DNA from: Chloroflexota bacterium
GTDB taxonomy: Bacteria; Chloroflexota; Anaerolineae; Anaerolineales; Villigracilaceae
Assembly: GCA_021796155.1 (NCBI GenBank)
Contig: JAJYOO010000072.1
Coordinates: forward strand, 1-8,782
Reading direction: 5' to 3'
DNA length: 8,782 nt
Shown here: positions 1 through 7,151 of the stretch, piece by piece
How the letters are laid out: every line of letters starts with the position of its first letter
How positions within the stretch are numbered: the first letter of the stretch is position 1
Position numbers and translations under genes: made by a program
Notes under the pieces: generated by a model
Told to the model about the DNA's origin: nothing
Database searches by the model: none
The model's input: the letters and a program-made list of their open reading frames with translations, nothing else

Positions 1-1
1 A

Positions 2-784
2 ACCGCATTTGGCACGCACGACATGACTCATCTGCGCCGTTACGTGCCTATGGATGGTACAGTTTACATCAACGACATCACTTCCGCCCGCACCGCTTAT
101 GGACTCTGGGGCCCGAAGGCGCGCGATATTTTGCAGAGCATCACACGCGATAATGTTTCCAACGAAGCATTTCCATACATGACCGCCAAACAGATCACGA
201 TTGGAAATATTCCAACGCTGGCATTGCGCGTGACGTATGTCGGCGAACTTGGCTGGGAATTTTATGCGCCGTCTGAATATGGCGAGCAATTGTGGGACAC
301 ACTTTGGAATGCCGGAAAACCGTTTGGCATGATGGCTGGTGGATACAAGGCCATTGATTCTCTGCGCATCGAAAAAGGCTATCGTTACTGGAGCGGAGAC
401 ATCACGCCCGATTACACTCCATACGAAGCCGGACTTGGCTTTGCGGTTGCTCTCAATAAAAACGCAGACTTCATGGGCAAAAAGGCTCTTGAAAAAATAA
501 AGGCCGAAGGCGTGAAGCAAAAGTTGTATTGCCTGACTCTGGATGACCCCAACACCATAACTTTTGGAAACGAACCCATCCGCGACCAGGATAAAGTAGT
601 CGGTTGGGTCACATCTGGCGGATACGGCTACACTGTCAACAAGAGCATCGCATACGCGTATCTGCCCATCGAGCTGGCGAAACCGGGAACACGTCTCAGC
701 GTGGAATGTTTTGGGATCCAGATTCCGGTCACAGTCGAGAAGGAACCGCTGTACGATCCGAAAGGCGAAAAAATAAAATCGTGA
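2..784 (+). CDS. GcvT-family / dimethylglycine dehydrogenase-like protein, C-terminal part (5' end outside window)
   Basis: The open frame runs in from the left edge (it is open from base 2, before the first in-window ATG at 23), so this is the C-terminal ~260 residues of a longer protein. The family transfers one-carbon units from N-methyl or aminomethyl groups to tetrahydrofolate. Visible family blocks are a GPKAR segment, YVGELGWEFY, SLRIEKGYRYWSGDITP, YTPYEAGLGFAV, a DFMGKKAL segment and GWVTSGGYGYTVNKSIAYAY. The match to the C-terminal folate-binding half of dimethylglycine/sarcosine dehydrogenases (RLEKA..W and NP.EAGL blocks, GKVVG.TTSG) seems closer than to stand-alone GcvT of the glycine cleavage system. 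Whether an N-terminal FAD oxidoreductase domain exists upstream cannot be seen. Its stop overlaps the next start by 4 nt (GTGA), suggesting one transcript with the HAD gene. Family assignment is firm; the exact substrate is not. Confidence 0.85.
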   Translation, partial: TAFGTHDMTHLRRYVPMDGTVYINDITSARTAYGLWGPKARDILQSITRDNVSNEAFPYMTAKQITIGNIPTLALRVTYVGELGWEFYAPSEYGEQLWDTLWNAGKPFGMMAGGYKAIDSLRIEKGYRYWSGDITPDYTPYEAGLGFAVALNKNADFMGKKALEKIKAEGVKQKLYCLTLDDPNTITFGNEPIRDQDKVVGWVTSGGYGYTVNKSIAYAYLPIELAKPGTRLSVECFGIQIPVTVEKEPLYDPKGEKIKS

Positions 785-1395
785 GCCAGCATAAAATTCG
801 AGCCGTCATCTTCGATTTTGGCGGCGTCCTGGTGGACTGGAGTCCGCACAATCTATATCGGCATTTTATCAAGCAACCACACGAGATCGACCGCTTCCTG
901 AGCGAAATCAATTTCGCAGAATGGAACGCCCAGCAGGATAAAGGGCGTCCATTCGCGCAGGCAGTTGCTGAGTTGTCGTCAGAGTTCCCGCAACATACGC
1001 GCTTGATCAGCGCCTTCCACGAACATTGGGAGGATTCCATCGTCGGTTCGATTGATGGAACAGTTGTGATTCTTCGGAAACTAAAACAACTCGGATATCC
1101 GCTTTACGGATTGAGTAATTGGTCCGCAGAAACTTTCCCGATGGTTCGAGAAAAGCACACATACTTTGACTTGTTCGATGACATCATAATTTCTGGCGAA
1201 GTAAAAATGATCAAGCCCGATCCGCAGATTTTCCGCTTCATGCTGGACAAATTCAAATTGGAGGCGCAGGCTTGTCTCTTCATTGACGACTCAATGGCAA
1301 ACATCAAAACGGCCAACGAACTTGGTTTTGCGACTATCCACTTTCAATCGCCTGCGCAGCTTGAAATAGAATTATCCGGGCGTGGCGTTTTATGA
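781..1395 (+). CDS. HAD-superfamily subfamily IA hydrolase (YihX-like phosphatase)
   Basis: A 204-aa cytosolic HAD hydrolase that probably dephosphorylates a small phosphorylated metabolite. The chosen start is GTG 781, which overlaps the upstream stop (GTGA) and puts the nucleophile motif at the usual place near the N-terminus. The longer open frame starting at 604 would add 59 residues that overlap the upstream gene and match nothing. Motif I is FDFGGVLVDW with nucleophile D12; the usual second Asp (D+2) is Gly14. YihX-type members also lack this acid, so it is a subfamily trait and not necessarily damage. Motif II is LSNW (S112), motif III K145 in MIKPDPQIF, and motif IV the D169-D170 pair in LFIDD. 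The cap domain lies between residues ~20 and 95. The substrate is unknown; glucose-1-phosphate is known for E. coli YihX but cannot be inferred here. Start confidence is moderate because the Shine-Dalgarno signal is weak and coupling is likely. Confidence 0.87.
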   Translation: MSQHKIRAVIFDFGGVLVDWSPHNLYRHFIKQPHEIDRFLSEINFAEWNAQQDKGRPFAQAVAELSSEFPQHTRLISAFHEHWEDSIVGSIDGTVVILRKLKQLGYPLYGLSNWSAETFPMVREKHTYFDLFDDIIISGEVKMIKPDPQIFRFMLDKFKLEAQACLFIDDSMANIKTANELGFATIHFQSPAQLEIELSGRGVL

Positions 1396-1435
1396 TGATG
1401 GAAAAACAACAAATTGCGAATAGGGAAACTTTTTC

Positions 1436-2434
1436 ATGATCTCGTCTCTGCTCCCCCAGATCGAAGCTGAACTTCAGCGCCAGGTCGCGCGACTTGATTT
1501 GCCACGCACAAAAACCTTTCATGAAATGCTCACCTATCACATGGGCTGGACAGGCGAAGGCGCGGGCGCGGAAGCGCGCGGAAAGCGCATCCGTTCATTG
1601 TTGGTTTTGCTTTCAACGGCCGCTTGTGGCGGGGATTGGCTACACGCTTTGCCGGCCGCGGCAGCAGTTGAACTGGTTCATAATTTTTCACTCGTACATG
1701 ATGATATTCAAGATAATTCGCCAAAGCGCCGGGGCCGCCTCACTGTTTGGAAAAAATGGAATATGCCTCAGGCAATCAACGTTGGCGATGTGCTATTCGT
1801 CATTGCAAATCAAGCCATGCTGGATTTGGTAAAAAGCTATCCAACCGAAATCGTTGTCCGCGCCGCAGGTTGTTTGCAAGACACCTGCCTCGCTTTGACC
1901 CGCGGCCAGTTCCTCGACATGTCCTATGAAAAACGAAACGATGTGCGCATTGACGATTATTGGCCCATGATCGAAGACAAGACCGCCGCGCTGATCTCAG
2001 CCTGTACACAAATTGGCGCGATCCTCGGCAATGCAGACGAGACGATGATCGAGCAATACTGCATCTTCGGCCGGGACCTTGGGCTGGCTTTCCAGGTTCA
2101 GGACGATATCCTCGGCGTCTGGGGCGACGAGGCGCTGACAGGTAAATCTGCGGCCAGCGATTTGGCGGAGGGAAAGAATTCCCTGCCAGTGTTGTACGGT
2201 CTGAGTCAACAGGGAAGATTCGCTCAACGTTGGGCCGCGTCCGCCATAAGTCCGGATGAAGTTGCGGGGGTCGCAAAGATGCTGGCCGATGAAGGCGCGT
2301 TTGAATTTGCCCGGGGCGAGTCGAAACGTCTAACCGATCAGGCGTTGAGGGCGTTGAAAAAAGCTAAACCGCACGGCGAGGCGGGCCAGGCGCTGACCGA
2401 TCTGGCGCGCAAGTTGCTCAATCGAGAATCTTGA
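1436..2434 (+). CDS. Polyprenyl diphosphate synthase (probably geranylgeranyl diphosphate synthase)
   Basis: A 332-aa trans-isoprenyl diphosphate synthase that condenses IPP with allylic diphosphates in the cytosol to make isoprenoid precursors. The first Asp-rich motif is D89-D90-I-Q-D93, followed by RRGRLTVW. The second is D223-D224-ILGVWGD, where Gly stands at the fifth position and the next Asp follows at D230, a variant common in bacterial GGPPS-like enzymes. The TRGQ motif (155-158), the lysine in MIEDKTAAL (K182) and GKSAASDLAEGK (236-247) are also present. Chain length: the residue five before the first motif is Phe (F84), the one four before is Ser (S85), and there is no two-residue insertion in the motif. 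This pattern fits type I (archaeal-like) C20 synthases. GGPP is therefore favoured, by inference from residues only. ATG 1436 has AGGG at about 1424-1427. The gene is 40 nt downstream of the HAD gene; its 3' end carries the promoter of the tRNA. Confidence 0.92.
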   Translation: MISSLLPQIEAELQRQVARLDLPRTKTFHEMLTYHMGWTGEGAGAEARGKRIRSLLVLLSTAACGGDWLHALPAAAAVELVHNFSLVHDDIQDNSPKRRGRLTVWKKWNMPQAINVGDVLFVIANQAMLDLVKSYPTEIVVRAAGCLQDTCLALTRGQFLDMSYEKRNDVRIDDYWPMIEDKTAALISACTQIGAILGNADETMIEQYCIFGRDLGLAFQVQDDILGVWGDEALTGKSAASDLAEGKNSLPVLYGLSQQGRFAQRWAASAISPDEVAGVAKMLADEGAFEFARGESKRLTDQALRALKKAKPHGEAGQALTDLARKLLNRES

Positions 2435-2442
2435 TTTATAAT
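2414..2442 (+). promoter_or_regulatory. Sigma-70-type promoter for tRNA-Gly
   Basis: The -35 element TTGCTC (2414-2419), a spacer of exactly 17 nt and a perfect -10 TATAAT (2437-2442) place transcription start around 2449, four bases before the mature tRNA 5' end. The -35 lies within the last codons of the prenyltransferase gene and the -10 just after its stop. The -10 match and spacing are good; the -35 matches only its TTG half. Confidence 0.6.
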
Positions 2443-2452
2443 CCCAGCGCCA

Positions 2453-2524
2453 GCGGGTGTAGTTCAGTGGTAGAACGCTTGCTTCCCAAGCAAGATATCG
2501 TGGGTTCGAGTCCCATCACCCGCT
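2453..2524 (+). tRNA. tRNA-Gly (anticodon CCC)
   Basis: A full cloverleaf can be drawn by hand. The acceptor GCGGGTG (2453-2459) pairs perfectly with CACCCGC (2517-2523), with discriminator T2524. The D arm is GTTC/GAAC with loop AGTGGTA. The anticodon stem CTTGC/GCAAG encloses the 7-nt loop TTCCCAA, so the anticodon is CCC, reading GGG. The variable loop is 5 nt, and the T arm GTGGG/CCCAT (one G-T pair) encloses TTCGAGT. CCA is not encoded and must be added by tRNA nucleotidyltransferase. The gene sits 18 nt after the prenyltransferase stop. It marks the boundary between core genes and the restriction-modification locus, and tRNA 3' ends are common integration sites. Confidence 0.97.
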
Positions 2525-2574
2525 CTAGATTGTTATAGTGCCGTCTCACTTTGGCAATCGAATTTCATTGCCGC

Positions 2575-2612
2575 AGGTCCCTATGCTTCTGACATAGGGA
2601 CTTGATTTTCTT
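2575..2612 (+). terminator. Probable rho-independent terminator after tRNA-Gly
   Basis: A perfect 9-bp inverted repeat, GTCCCTATG (2577-2585) and CATAGGGAC (2593-2601), has a 7-nt loop CTTCTGA. It can be extended by a G-T and an A-T pair to 2575-2603. T-rich sequence (TTGATTTTCTTATTTC) follows. It lies about 50 nt after the tRNA end and would separate its transcript from the hsd operon. The stem has only moderate GC content and the T tract is interrupted, so strength is uncertain. Confidence 0.6.
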
Positions 2613-2737
2613 ATTTCACTATCTTGCCGATTCTGCTTCAAATCTTTGGCCTTATTCCTTGGCGCGAAAAGAATGAGCCTACCAACGGGCTGATTTTCAG
2701 GATAGAAATTGTGCGTTTTCTGCAAGGGATTTTCTTG

Positions 2738-2743
2738 TACAAT
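2738..2743 (+). promoter_or_regulatory. Candidate -10 box of hsdM promoter
   Basis: TACAAT matches five of six consensus bases and lies 64 nt before the hsdM start. The region 16-17 nt upstream (GTTTTC at 2715-2720) is only a poor -35. A second possibility is TTGTAC (2735-2740), an 18-nt spacer and TATGCT (2759-2764). Neither is strong, and the choice cannot be made from sequence alone. Confidence 0.3.
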
Positions 2744-2807
2744 CGTCGCTGTTGGGGGTATGCTTAAGTAATTAGTATTCAAAAATTGGTAGATTGGGAA
2801 TAGAAAC

Positions 2808-4358
2808 ATGCCTCCAAAGAAAAACAGTAAAACAAAAAACGGAAACGGCGCAATATTGGACTTTGAATCGCAGTTATGGGCGGCGGCGGACAAACTACGC
2901 GGGCACATGGACGCCTCGGAATATAAGCATGTGGTGCTGGGACTGATCTTCCTGAAATACATTTCCGATTCGTTTGAAGAAGTGCACGCCCAATTGGTCA
3001 AAGAAAAAGACGCAGACCCCGAAGACCGGGATGAGTATCTGGCGCAGAATGTGTTCTGGGTTCCGAAGGAAGCGCGCTGGTCGTTCTTGCAGGGCAAGGC
3101 GAAACAGCCGGAGATCGGGAAATATCTCGATGACGGCATGGTCGCCATCGAGCGCGATAACCCAACGCTCAAGAATATCCTGCCCAAGGATTTCGCGCGC
3201 CCGACGCTGGACAAAATTCGTTTAGGTGAGTTGATCGATCTCGTCAGCGGAATCGGACTCGGGTCCAGTGAGAACCGCGCCAAGGATGTGCTGGGGCGCG
3301 TCTACGAATATTTCCTGTCCCAATTTGCGAGCGCGGAAGGTAAGAAGGGCGGAGAGTTCTACACGCCGCAGTCGGTGGTGCGCGTGTTGGTGTCGATGCT
3401 GGCGCCATACAAGGGACGCATCTTCGACCCATGCTGCGGATCGGGCGGTATGTTCGTGCAAAGCGAAAAGTTTGTGGAGGCGCATGGCGGCAAGGTGGAT
3501 GACATCGCCGTGTATGGACAGGAAAGCAACCCGACCACCTGGAAACTTGCGAAGATGAACCTTGCCATTCGCGGCATTACCAGCGACCTCGGCAAGGAAA
3601 ACGCAGATTCATTCCATAGTGATTTGCACCCCGACCTGAAAGCGGATTTCATTCTCGCCAACCCGCCGTTCAATATGAGCGATTGGGGCGGTGACAGATT
3701 GCGTGAAGATAAACGTTGGAAGTATGGTGTGCCGCCGGTAAACAATGCCAACTATGCATGGATACAACATTTCATCCATCACCTAGCACCGAATGGCACG
3801 GCGGGATTCGTGCTGGCGAATGGCAGCATGTCGTCGAACTCGTCGGGCGAGGGCGAGATCCGCAAGGCACTCATCGAAGCTGACATGGTGGATTGTATGG
3901 TGGCGTTGCCTGGTCAGTTGTTTTTCTCGACACAGATTCCAGTCTGTTTATGGTTTTTGACCAGGAATAAAAATGATGCGAAATCACGCAATCGCAAAGG
4001 CGAGACCTTGTTTATTGACGCGCGCAAGATGGGATTTTTGGTGGAACGCGTTCATCGTGATTTGACGGAAGAAGATATTGCGAAGATTGCGGATACCTAT
4101 CATGCGTGGAAGTCGGGAAAGAAATATGAGGAAGTAGCGGGCTTTTGTAAATCGACTACGTTGAAGGAGATTCAAGAACAAGGATATATGCTCACTCCTG
4201 GACGGTATGTGGGCGCGGCGGAACTTGAAGAAGACGATGAACCCTTCGAGCAAAAAATGGCGCGTTTGACAATAGAGTTGGAAGCCCAACTTGAAGAGAG
4301 TGACAAATTAAGCGAAGCAATCAAGCATAGTCTAAGGGTTATAGCTCATGCCAAGTAA
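2808..4358 (+). CDS. hsdM: Type I restriction-modification system DNA methyltransferase subunit (HsdM)
   Basis: A 516-aa N6-adenine methyltransferase subunit. With HsdS it forms the M2S1 methylase that marks host DNA, and with HsdR the restriction complex. The N-terminal HsdM helical domain (about residues 15-160) includes [10 protein letters not shown] and [16 protein letters not shown]. The catalytic N6_Mtase domain follows with GGEFYTP (181-187), the SAM-binding motif I DPCCGSGG (207-214), QESN (238-241) and catalytic NPPF (285-288). The C-terminal ~40 residues are Glu-rich and probably helical, as expected for the contact with HsdS. Length is typical. ATG 2808 is preceded by a weak GGGAA sequence; a lysine-rich N-terminus follows. 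It overlaps hsdS by 11 nt, so the two are translationally coupled. No motif is missing and it looks intact. Confidence 0.96.
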   Translation: MPPKKNSKTKNGNGAILDFESQLWAAADKLRGHMDASEYKHVVLGLIFLKYISDSFEEVHAQLVKEKDADPEDRDEYLAQNVFWVPKEARWSFLQGKAKQPEIGKYLDDGMVAIERDNPTLKNILPKDFARPTLDKIRLGELIDLVSGIGLGSSENRAKDVLGRVYEYFLSQFASAEGKKGGEFYTPQSVVRVLVSMLAPYKGRIFDPCCGSGGMFVQSEKFVEAHGGKVDDIAVYGQESNPTTWKLAKMNLAIRGITSDLGKENADSFHSDLHPDLKADFILANPPFNMSDWGGDRLREDKRWKYGVPPVNNANYAWIQHFIHHLAPNGTAGFVLANGSMSSNSSGEGEIRKALIEADMVDCMVALPGQLFFSTQIPVCLWFLTRNKNDAKSRNRKGETLFIDARKMGFLVERVHRDLTEEDIAKIADTYHAWKSGKKYEEVAGFCKSTTLKEIQEQGYMLTPGRYVGAAELEEDDEPFEQKMARLTIELEAQLEESDKLSEAIKHSLRVIAHAK

Positions 4359-5577
4359 TCAATGGCGTGATGTATTACTTGAGCAAGTGGCTGAAGAAAT
4401 TACTGTAGGCTATGTTGGTCCTATGGCATCTGAATATGTGCCCATTGGTATTCCCTTCCTCCGCTCACAAAATGTAGAACAGTTGGTAATCAATCAAAAA
4501 GACATAAAGTACATCACCCCTGAATTTCACAAACAAATTAAGAAATCTGCTTTAAGCCCGGGCGATGTGGTAATTGTGCGAACAGGAAAACCTGGTGCTT
4601 CTGCTGTTATTCCAAGTTGGTTGCCAGTATCTAATTGTTCCGATCTTGTAATTGTCAGATGCGGACCAAATCTAGACTCTCGTTTTCTTGCCTACTATAT
4701 CAATTCATCAGCATCTGATCATGTTTCAGCACATCTCGTAGGTGCTGTGCAACAACATTTTAATGTTGCGTCAGCTCGTAAAATAAGAATGTTATTACCC
4801 GACATTAATGAACAACGTGCTATTGTCCGGATTCTAGGGACGCTGGATGACAAGATGGAAGTCAACCGCCGCATGAACGTCACGCTAGAGTCTATGACGC
4901 GGGCGATATTTCGTCAGTGGTTTGTGGAGAATAAAGAGGTTGGGGCTTGGGAAGTTGGTAGATTGGGAGATTTATGCCAATCTACTATAGGTGGGGATTG
5001 GGGAGAAGATATAGAATTTAAAGACAGTATTCCTGTTATTTGTTTAAGGGGTACTGATTTGGATAATTTGAGAAACAGTGGTTATTCAGAAGATGCACCT
5101 GTGAGATGGATTAAGAAATCAAGCCTTGAAAAAAGACAATTATCTGATGGCGATATTTTGATAGCGGGTTCAGGAATTGGTCCAGTTGGTAAACCTTTGT
5201 GGGTGAGTCCAGAAATGTTGAAAGTATATTCCTACCCTGTGATTTATTCAAATTTCGTCAAGCGATTTCAAGCCAAGTCACCTGAATATGCTGTTTATAT
5301 AGACCGAGTTCTTTTCAACATGCGAGAAAGTGATGAAATCTGGGATTATATAAATGGAACTTCAATTCCAAACTTAAATGATAAAGATTTATTGGCCTAC
5401 CATCAAATAACCATTCCGCCTGAAAAATTAGTCAAAGATTTCTATGATTACGTAAGACCAATTTATGCCAAACTTTACAACAAAGAATCGCGCACATTGG
5501 CGCGTCTGCGAGATAGTCTGTTGCCGAAATTGATGAGGGGCGAGGTCCGCGTGAAGGATATGGAAAGCAGACTATGA
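4348..5577 (+). CDS. hsdS: Type I restriction-modification specificity subunit (HsdS)
   Basis: A 409-aa DNA-recognition subunit with the usual two-part plan. Target recognition domain 1 is about residues 5-153 (ending at [27 protein letters not shown]). The central conserved helix is about 153-195, TRD2 about 203-357, and the distal conserved helix about 360-405 ([18 protein letters not shown]). Each TRD reads one half of a bipartite target; the target itself cannot be predicted. The start overlaps the end of hsdM, with AAGGG at 4334-4338. The TRD coding stretches, especially ~4940-5460, are clearly more AT-rich than the helix-coding stretch ~4825-4930. This is typical of TRDs exchanged by recombination. 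The stop overlaps the next start (ATGA, 5574-5577). The last ~25 codons recur in diverged form at 6103-6180. Confidence 0.95.
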   Translation: MPSNQWRDVLLEQVAEEITVGYVGPMASEYVPIGIPFLRSQNVEQLVINQKDIKYITPEFHKQIKKSALSPGDVVIVRTGKPGASAVIPSWLPVSNCSDLVIVRCGPNLDSRFLAYYINSSASDHVSAHLVGAVQQHFNVASARKIRMLLPDINEQRAIVRILGTLDDKMEVNRRMNVTLESMTRAIFRQWFVENKEVGAWEVGRLGDLCQSTIGGDWGEDIEFKDSIPVICLRGTDLDNLRNSGYSEDAPVRWIKKSSLEKRQLSDGDILIAGSGIGPVGKPLWVSPEMLKVYSYPVIYSNFVKRFQAKSPEYAVYIDRVLFNMRESDEIWDYINGTSIPNLNDKDLLAYHQITIPPEKLVKDFYDYVRPIYAKLYNKESRTLARLRDSLLPKLMRGEVRVKDMESRL

Positions 5578-6070
5578 TCGAAATTTATCCTAATCTTTTT
5601 ATAGGCACTGCGGATGATTACGAATTTCAAGTAAAAGGGCAACCTAATTGGGTTATTGTCCATGCCTGTAAAGAACCATATCATCGCCACGAGCTAGGAT
5701 ATAAATCCCTTGGAGCACCAAAAAGCCATCCCGAATACTTGTTGCAATACGGAAAAATTGTTTGATTCTGAATCTGGTGGATGTTCCCAATCCTGCCTAT
5801 ATTCAAAAAGATATTATTGACGCGGCTCTTGAATTTATCCATAAAGGACTGAGCGATTCGCACAAAGTTCTTGTTCATTGCAATCTGGGCGATTCTCGCT
5901 CACCCAGCATTGGTTTGTTGTATCTTTCCAAATACACAGACAAATTGCCAAAAGAGTTTTCGGCAGCTGAACGCGAGTTTCGCCAGATTTATCCATTCTA
6001 TAATCCTGGCAAAGGCATGAGAGGATTCGTTGTCAAGAACTGGGGCACGTATCTGAAAAACACAATATGA
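5574..6070 (+). pseudogene. Protein-tyrosine / dual-specificity phosphatase-like gene, frameshifted
   Basis: Two adjoining frames together make one ~165-aa phosphatase. The first (5574-5765) encodes [18 protein letters not shown]... and stops after GKIV. The second (frame open from at least 5762 to the TGA at 6068-6070) begins [11 protein letters not shown] and carries the CX5R signature in VHCNLGDSRSPSIGLLYL (catalytic Cys codon 5879-5881). One extra A in the A5 run at 5753-5757 would give a continuous ...[15 protein letters not shown]... Asp70 of the joined protein (LVDVP) is a plausible general acid. The conserved tail FYNPGKGMRGFVVKNWGTYL is intact. The start overlaps the hsdS stop by 4 nt, with GGAAAG at 5562-5567, so it is cargo translated with hsdS. 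The break could be a homopolymer sequencing error, a true mutation or, less likely, slippage. Its role in an R-M operon is unknown. Confidence 0.8.
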
Positions 6071-6102
6071 TGCTTACGCAATCATTTATCGAACCGATCA
6101 TA

Positions 6103-6180
6103 CTAGCGAGTCTGCGCGGCAGGATGTCTACCCCGAGGGTGATGAGGAGCAAGGTCCGCGCGAAGGATGTGGAGGATTAA
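6103..6180 (+). pseudogene. Relic of an hsdS 3' end
   Basis: Read in the frame ending at TAA 6178-6180, this stretch gives LASLRGRMSTPRVMRSKVRAKDVED. It aligns with the HsdS C-terminus [24 protein letters not shown] with one extra codon. By hand count 51 of 69 aligned bases agree, and 24 of 27 in the block ATG AGG..AAG GAT. The copy keeps the reading frame (the indel is 3 nt) and the final stop position. The frame is open back to ATG 6070, which would make a 36-aa product, but only the part from ~6103 resembles HsdS. I interpret it as the tail of a different hsdS allele, not a functional gene. Its GTG GAG GAT codons supply the Shine-Dalgarno sequence of the next gene. Confidence 0.75.
6171..6175 (+). 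promoter_or_regulatory. Ribosome binding site of the 322-aa gene
   Basis: GGAGG ends seven bases before ATG 6183 and is the strongest Shine-Dalgarno match in the locus. It lies in the relic hsdS tail, which indicates that this tail and the downstream gene arrived together. Confidence 0.7.
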
Positions 6181-6182
6181 GA

Positions 6183-7151
6183 ATGGGTAACTCATTCAGA
6201 AATTTGAGGCGCTTAGAGCAGGGCATTAAAATTTCTTTTCCTACTGATGAAAATGGCTTGACCGGACGTGAATGCCCAAATCCTGAATGTCTTGGATATT
6301 TTAAAGTCAAATTCGGAACCGGCTTAAAAGGTGAGAACCTGCCTTGCCATTGTCCGTATTGCGGTCATAGTTCTGGTCATGACCACTTTTGGACGCAGGA
6401 GCAACTTGAATATGCTGGATCGATTATGGCTAATAAAGTTTCAAAAGCATTGAGAGAAGATGTACGAGATTGGGGTCGAAGTTTGCGCCAAAGCACAAGA
6501 AACAGTTTCATAAAACTGAGCATGAATTTTAAAGGAGGAGCTCAACCAATTCGTTACTACCGAGAAAAGCAATTAGAAACTAATGTTTTATGTGATACCT
6601 GTACCCTAGAATATGCAATTTATGGTGTTTTTGCATTTTGCCCTGACTGCGGTGTTCACAATTCGTCGCAAATTCTCCGTAAAAACTTTGAAATGGTTGA
6701 GAAAGAGATAAAGCTTGCACAAGACTCTGAGGACAAGGAATTCGCAAAACACCTTATCGAGGATGGATTGGAAAATGCCGTTTCATCCTTTGATGGATTC
6801 GGAAGAGTAACCTGCTCCGCATTTTCTAACAAAGCATCCGATCCAGATCAGGCAAAGGAAATCTCCTTTCAGAATATAAACAATGCGAAAATTCGTGTAC
6901 AGTCTTTGTTCAACTTTAATATGGCATCATCATTGGATGATGCTCAATGGGATTTCATAGTCCGATGTTTTCAGAAGAGACATTTGCTCGCTCATACAAT
7001 GGGTGTAATCGATGAAGAGTACATCAAAAAGGCAAATGATCCTAAAGCAATCCTAGGACGAAAAATCGTTATTGACGTCGACGAGGTACTACAATTAACC
7101 CAAATATTGGAAATTGTCGGTAACGATCTTCATAAGAATTTAAGTGTATGA
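6183..7151 (+). CDS. Zinc-ribbon protein with putative C-terminal HEPN-type ribonuclease domain (unrecognised family)
   Basis: A 322-aa protein whose family I do not recognise by name. Two Cys clusters look like zinc ribbons: C31-X4-C36 with C57-X2-C60 (CPNPEC...CPYCG), and C137-X2-C140 with C153-X2-C156 (CDTC...CPDCG). The C-terminal ~130 residues are predicted helical and contain FQKRHLLAHTMGVIDEEYIKKA. R266 and H271 there form RX4H, matching the RX4-6H signature of HEPN ribonucleases in a typical context (RH...H..G.....Y). No signal peptide or membrane segment is visible. The start ATG 6183 has a strong GGAGG. Its stop overlaps the ATG of an hsdR relic (ATGA, 7148-7151), as if it originally sat directly between hsdS and hsdR. 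The coding sequence is AT-richer than hsdM. By analogy with PrrC/RloC in type I operons it may be an RNA-cleaving back-up effector; this is inference. It could instead be a non-catalytic DNA/RNA-binding accessory protein. Confidence 0.75.
   Translation: MGNSFRNLRRLEQGIKISFPTDENGLTGRECPNPECLGYFKVKFGTGLKGENLPCHCPYCGHSSGHDHFWTQEQLEYAGSIMANKVSKALREDVRDWGRSLRQSTRNSFIKLSMNFKGGAQPIRYYREKQLETNVLCDTCTLEYAIYGVFAFCPDCGVHNSSQILRKNFEMVEKEIKLAQDSEDKEFAKHLIEDGLENAVSSFDGFGRVTCSAFSNKASDPDQAKEISFQNINNAKIRVQSLFNFNMASSLDDAQWDFIVRCFQKRHLLAHTMGVIDEEYIKKANDPKAILGRKIVIDVDEVLQLTQILEIVGNDLHKNLSV

Larger units (their letters stand above)
2525..2807. other. Intergenic region between tRNA-Gly and hsdM
   Basis: These 283 bases hold the terminator-like hairpin at 2575-2603 and presumably the hsdM promoter and leader. 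I see no convincing gene on either strand. A minus-strand open frame crosses it but runs antisense into hsdM and shows no recognisable protein pattern. I also see no second copy of the tRNA 3' end here. Confidence 0.6.

Noticed and set aside
604..780. N-terminal extension of the HAD gene from ATG 604
   Set aside because: It would overlap the GcvT-like gene by 181 bases and adds 59 residues with no HAD character. GTG 781 gives the normal N-terminus and a 4-nt overlap.
1800..2276. 158-aa minus-strand open frame inside the prenyltransferase gene
   Set aside because: Arg/Pro-rich shadow of a GC-rich coding region; the sense frame has all family motifs.
2786..2800. 14-bp match TTGGTAGATTGGGA shared with ~4957 in hsdS
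   Set aside because: A single short match between unrelated contexts (hsdM leader and TRD2 start) with no extended similarity; probably chance.
2546..3283. 245-aa minus-strand open frame across the hsdM upstream region
   Set aside because: It is antisense to the well-supported hsdM N-terminus over much of its length, is low in recognisable pattern, and covers the tRNA-hsdM gap only by chance.
5751..5765. Programmed -1 ribosomal frameshift in the phosphatase gene
   Set aside because: The A5 run allows P-site slippage, but ATT in the A site does not re-pair well with AAT, and I see no obvious stimulatory hairpin or pseudoknot. An indel is more likely.
6070..6180. 36-aa small gene starting at ATG 6070
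   Set aside because: Its C-terminal two thirds match the HsdS tail, so it is better explained as an hsdS relic that happens to have an upstream ATG.
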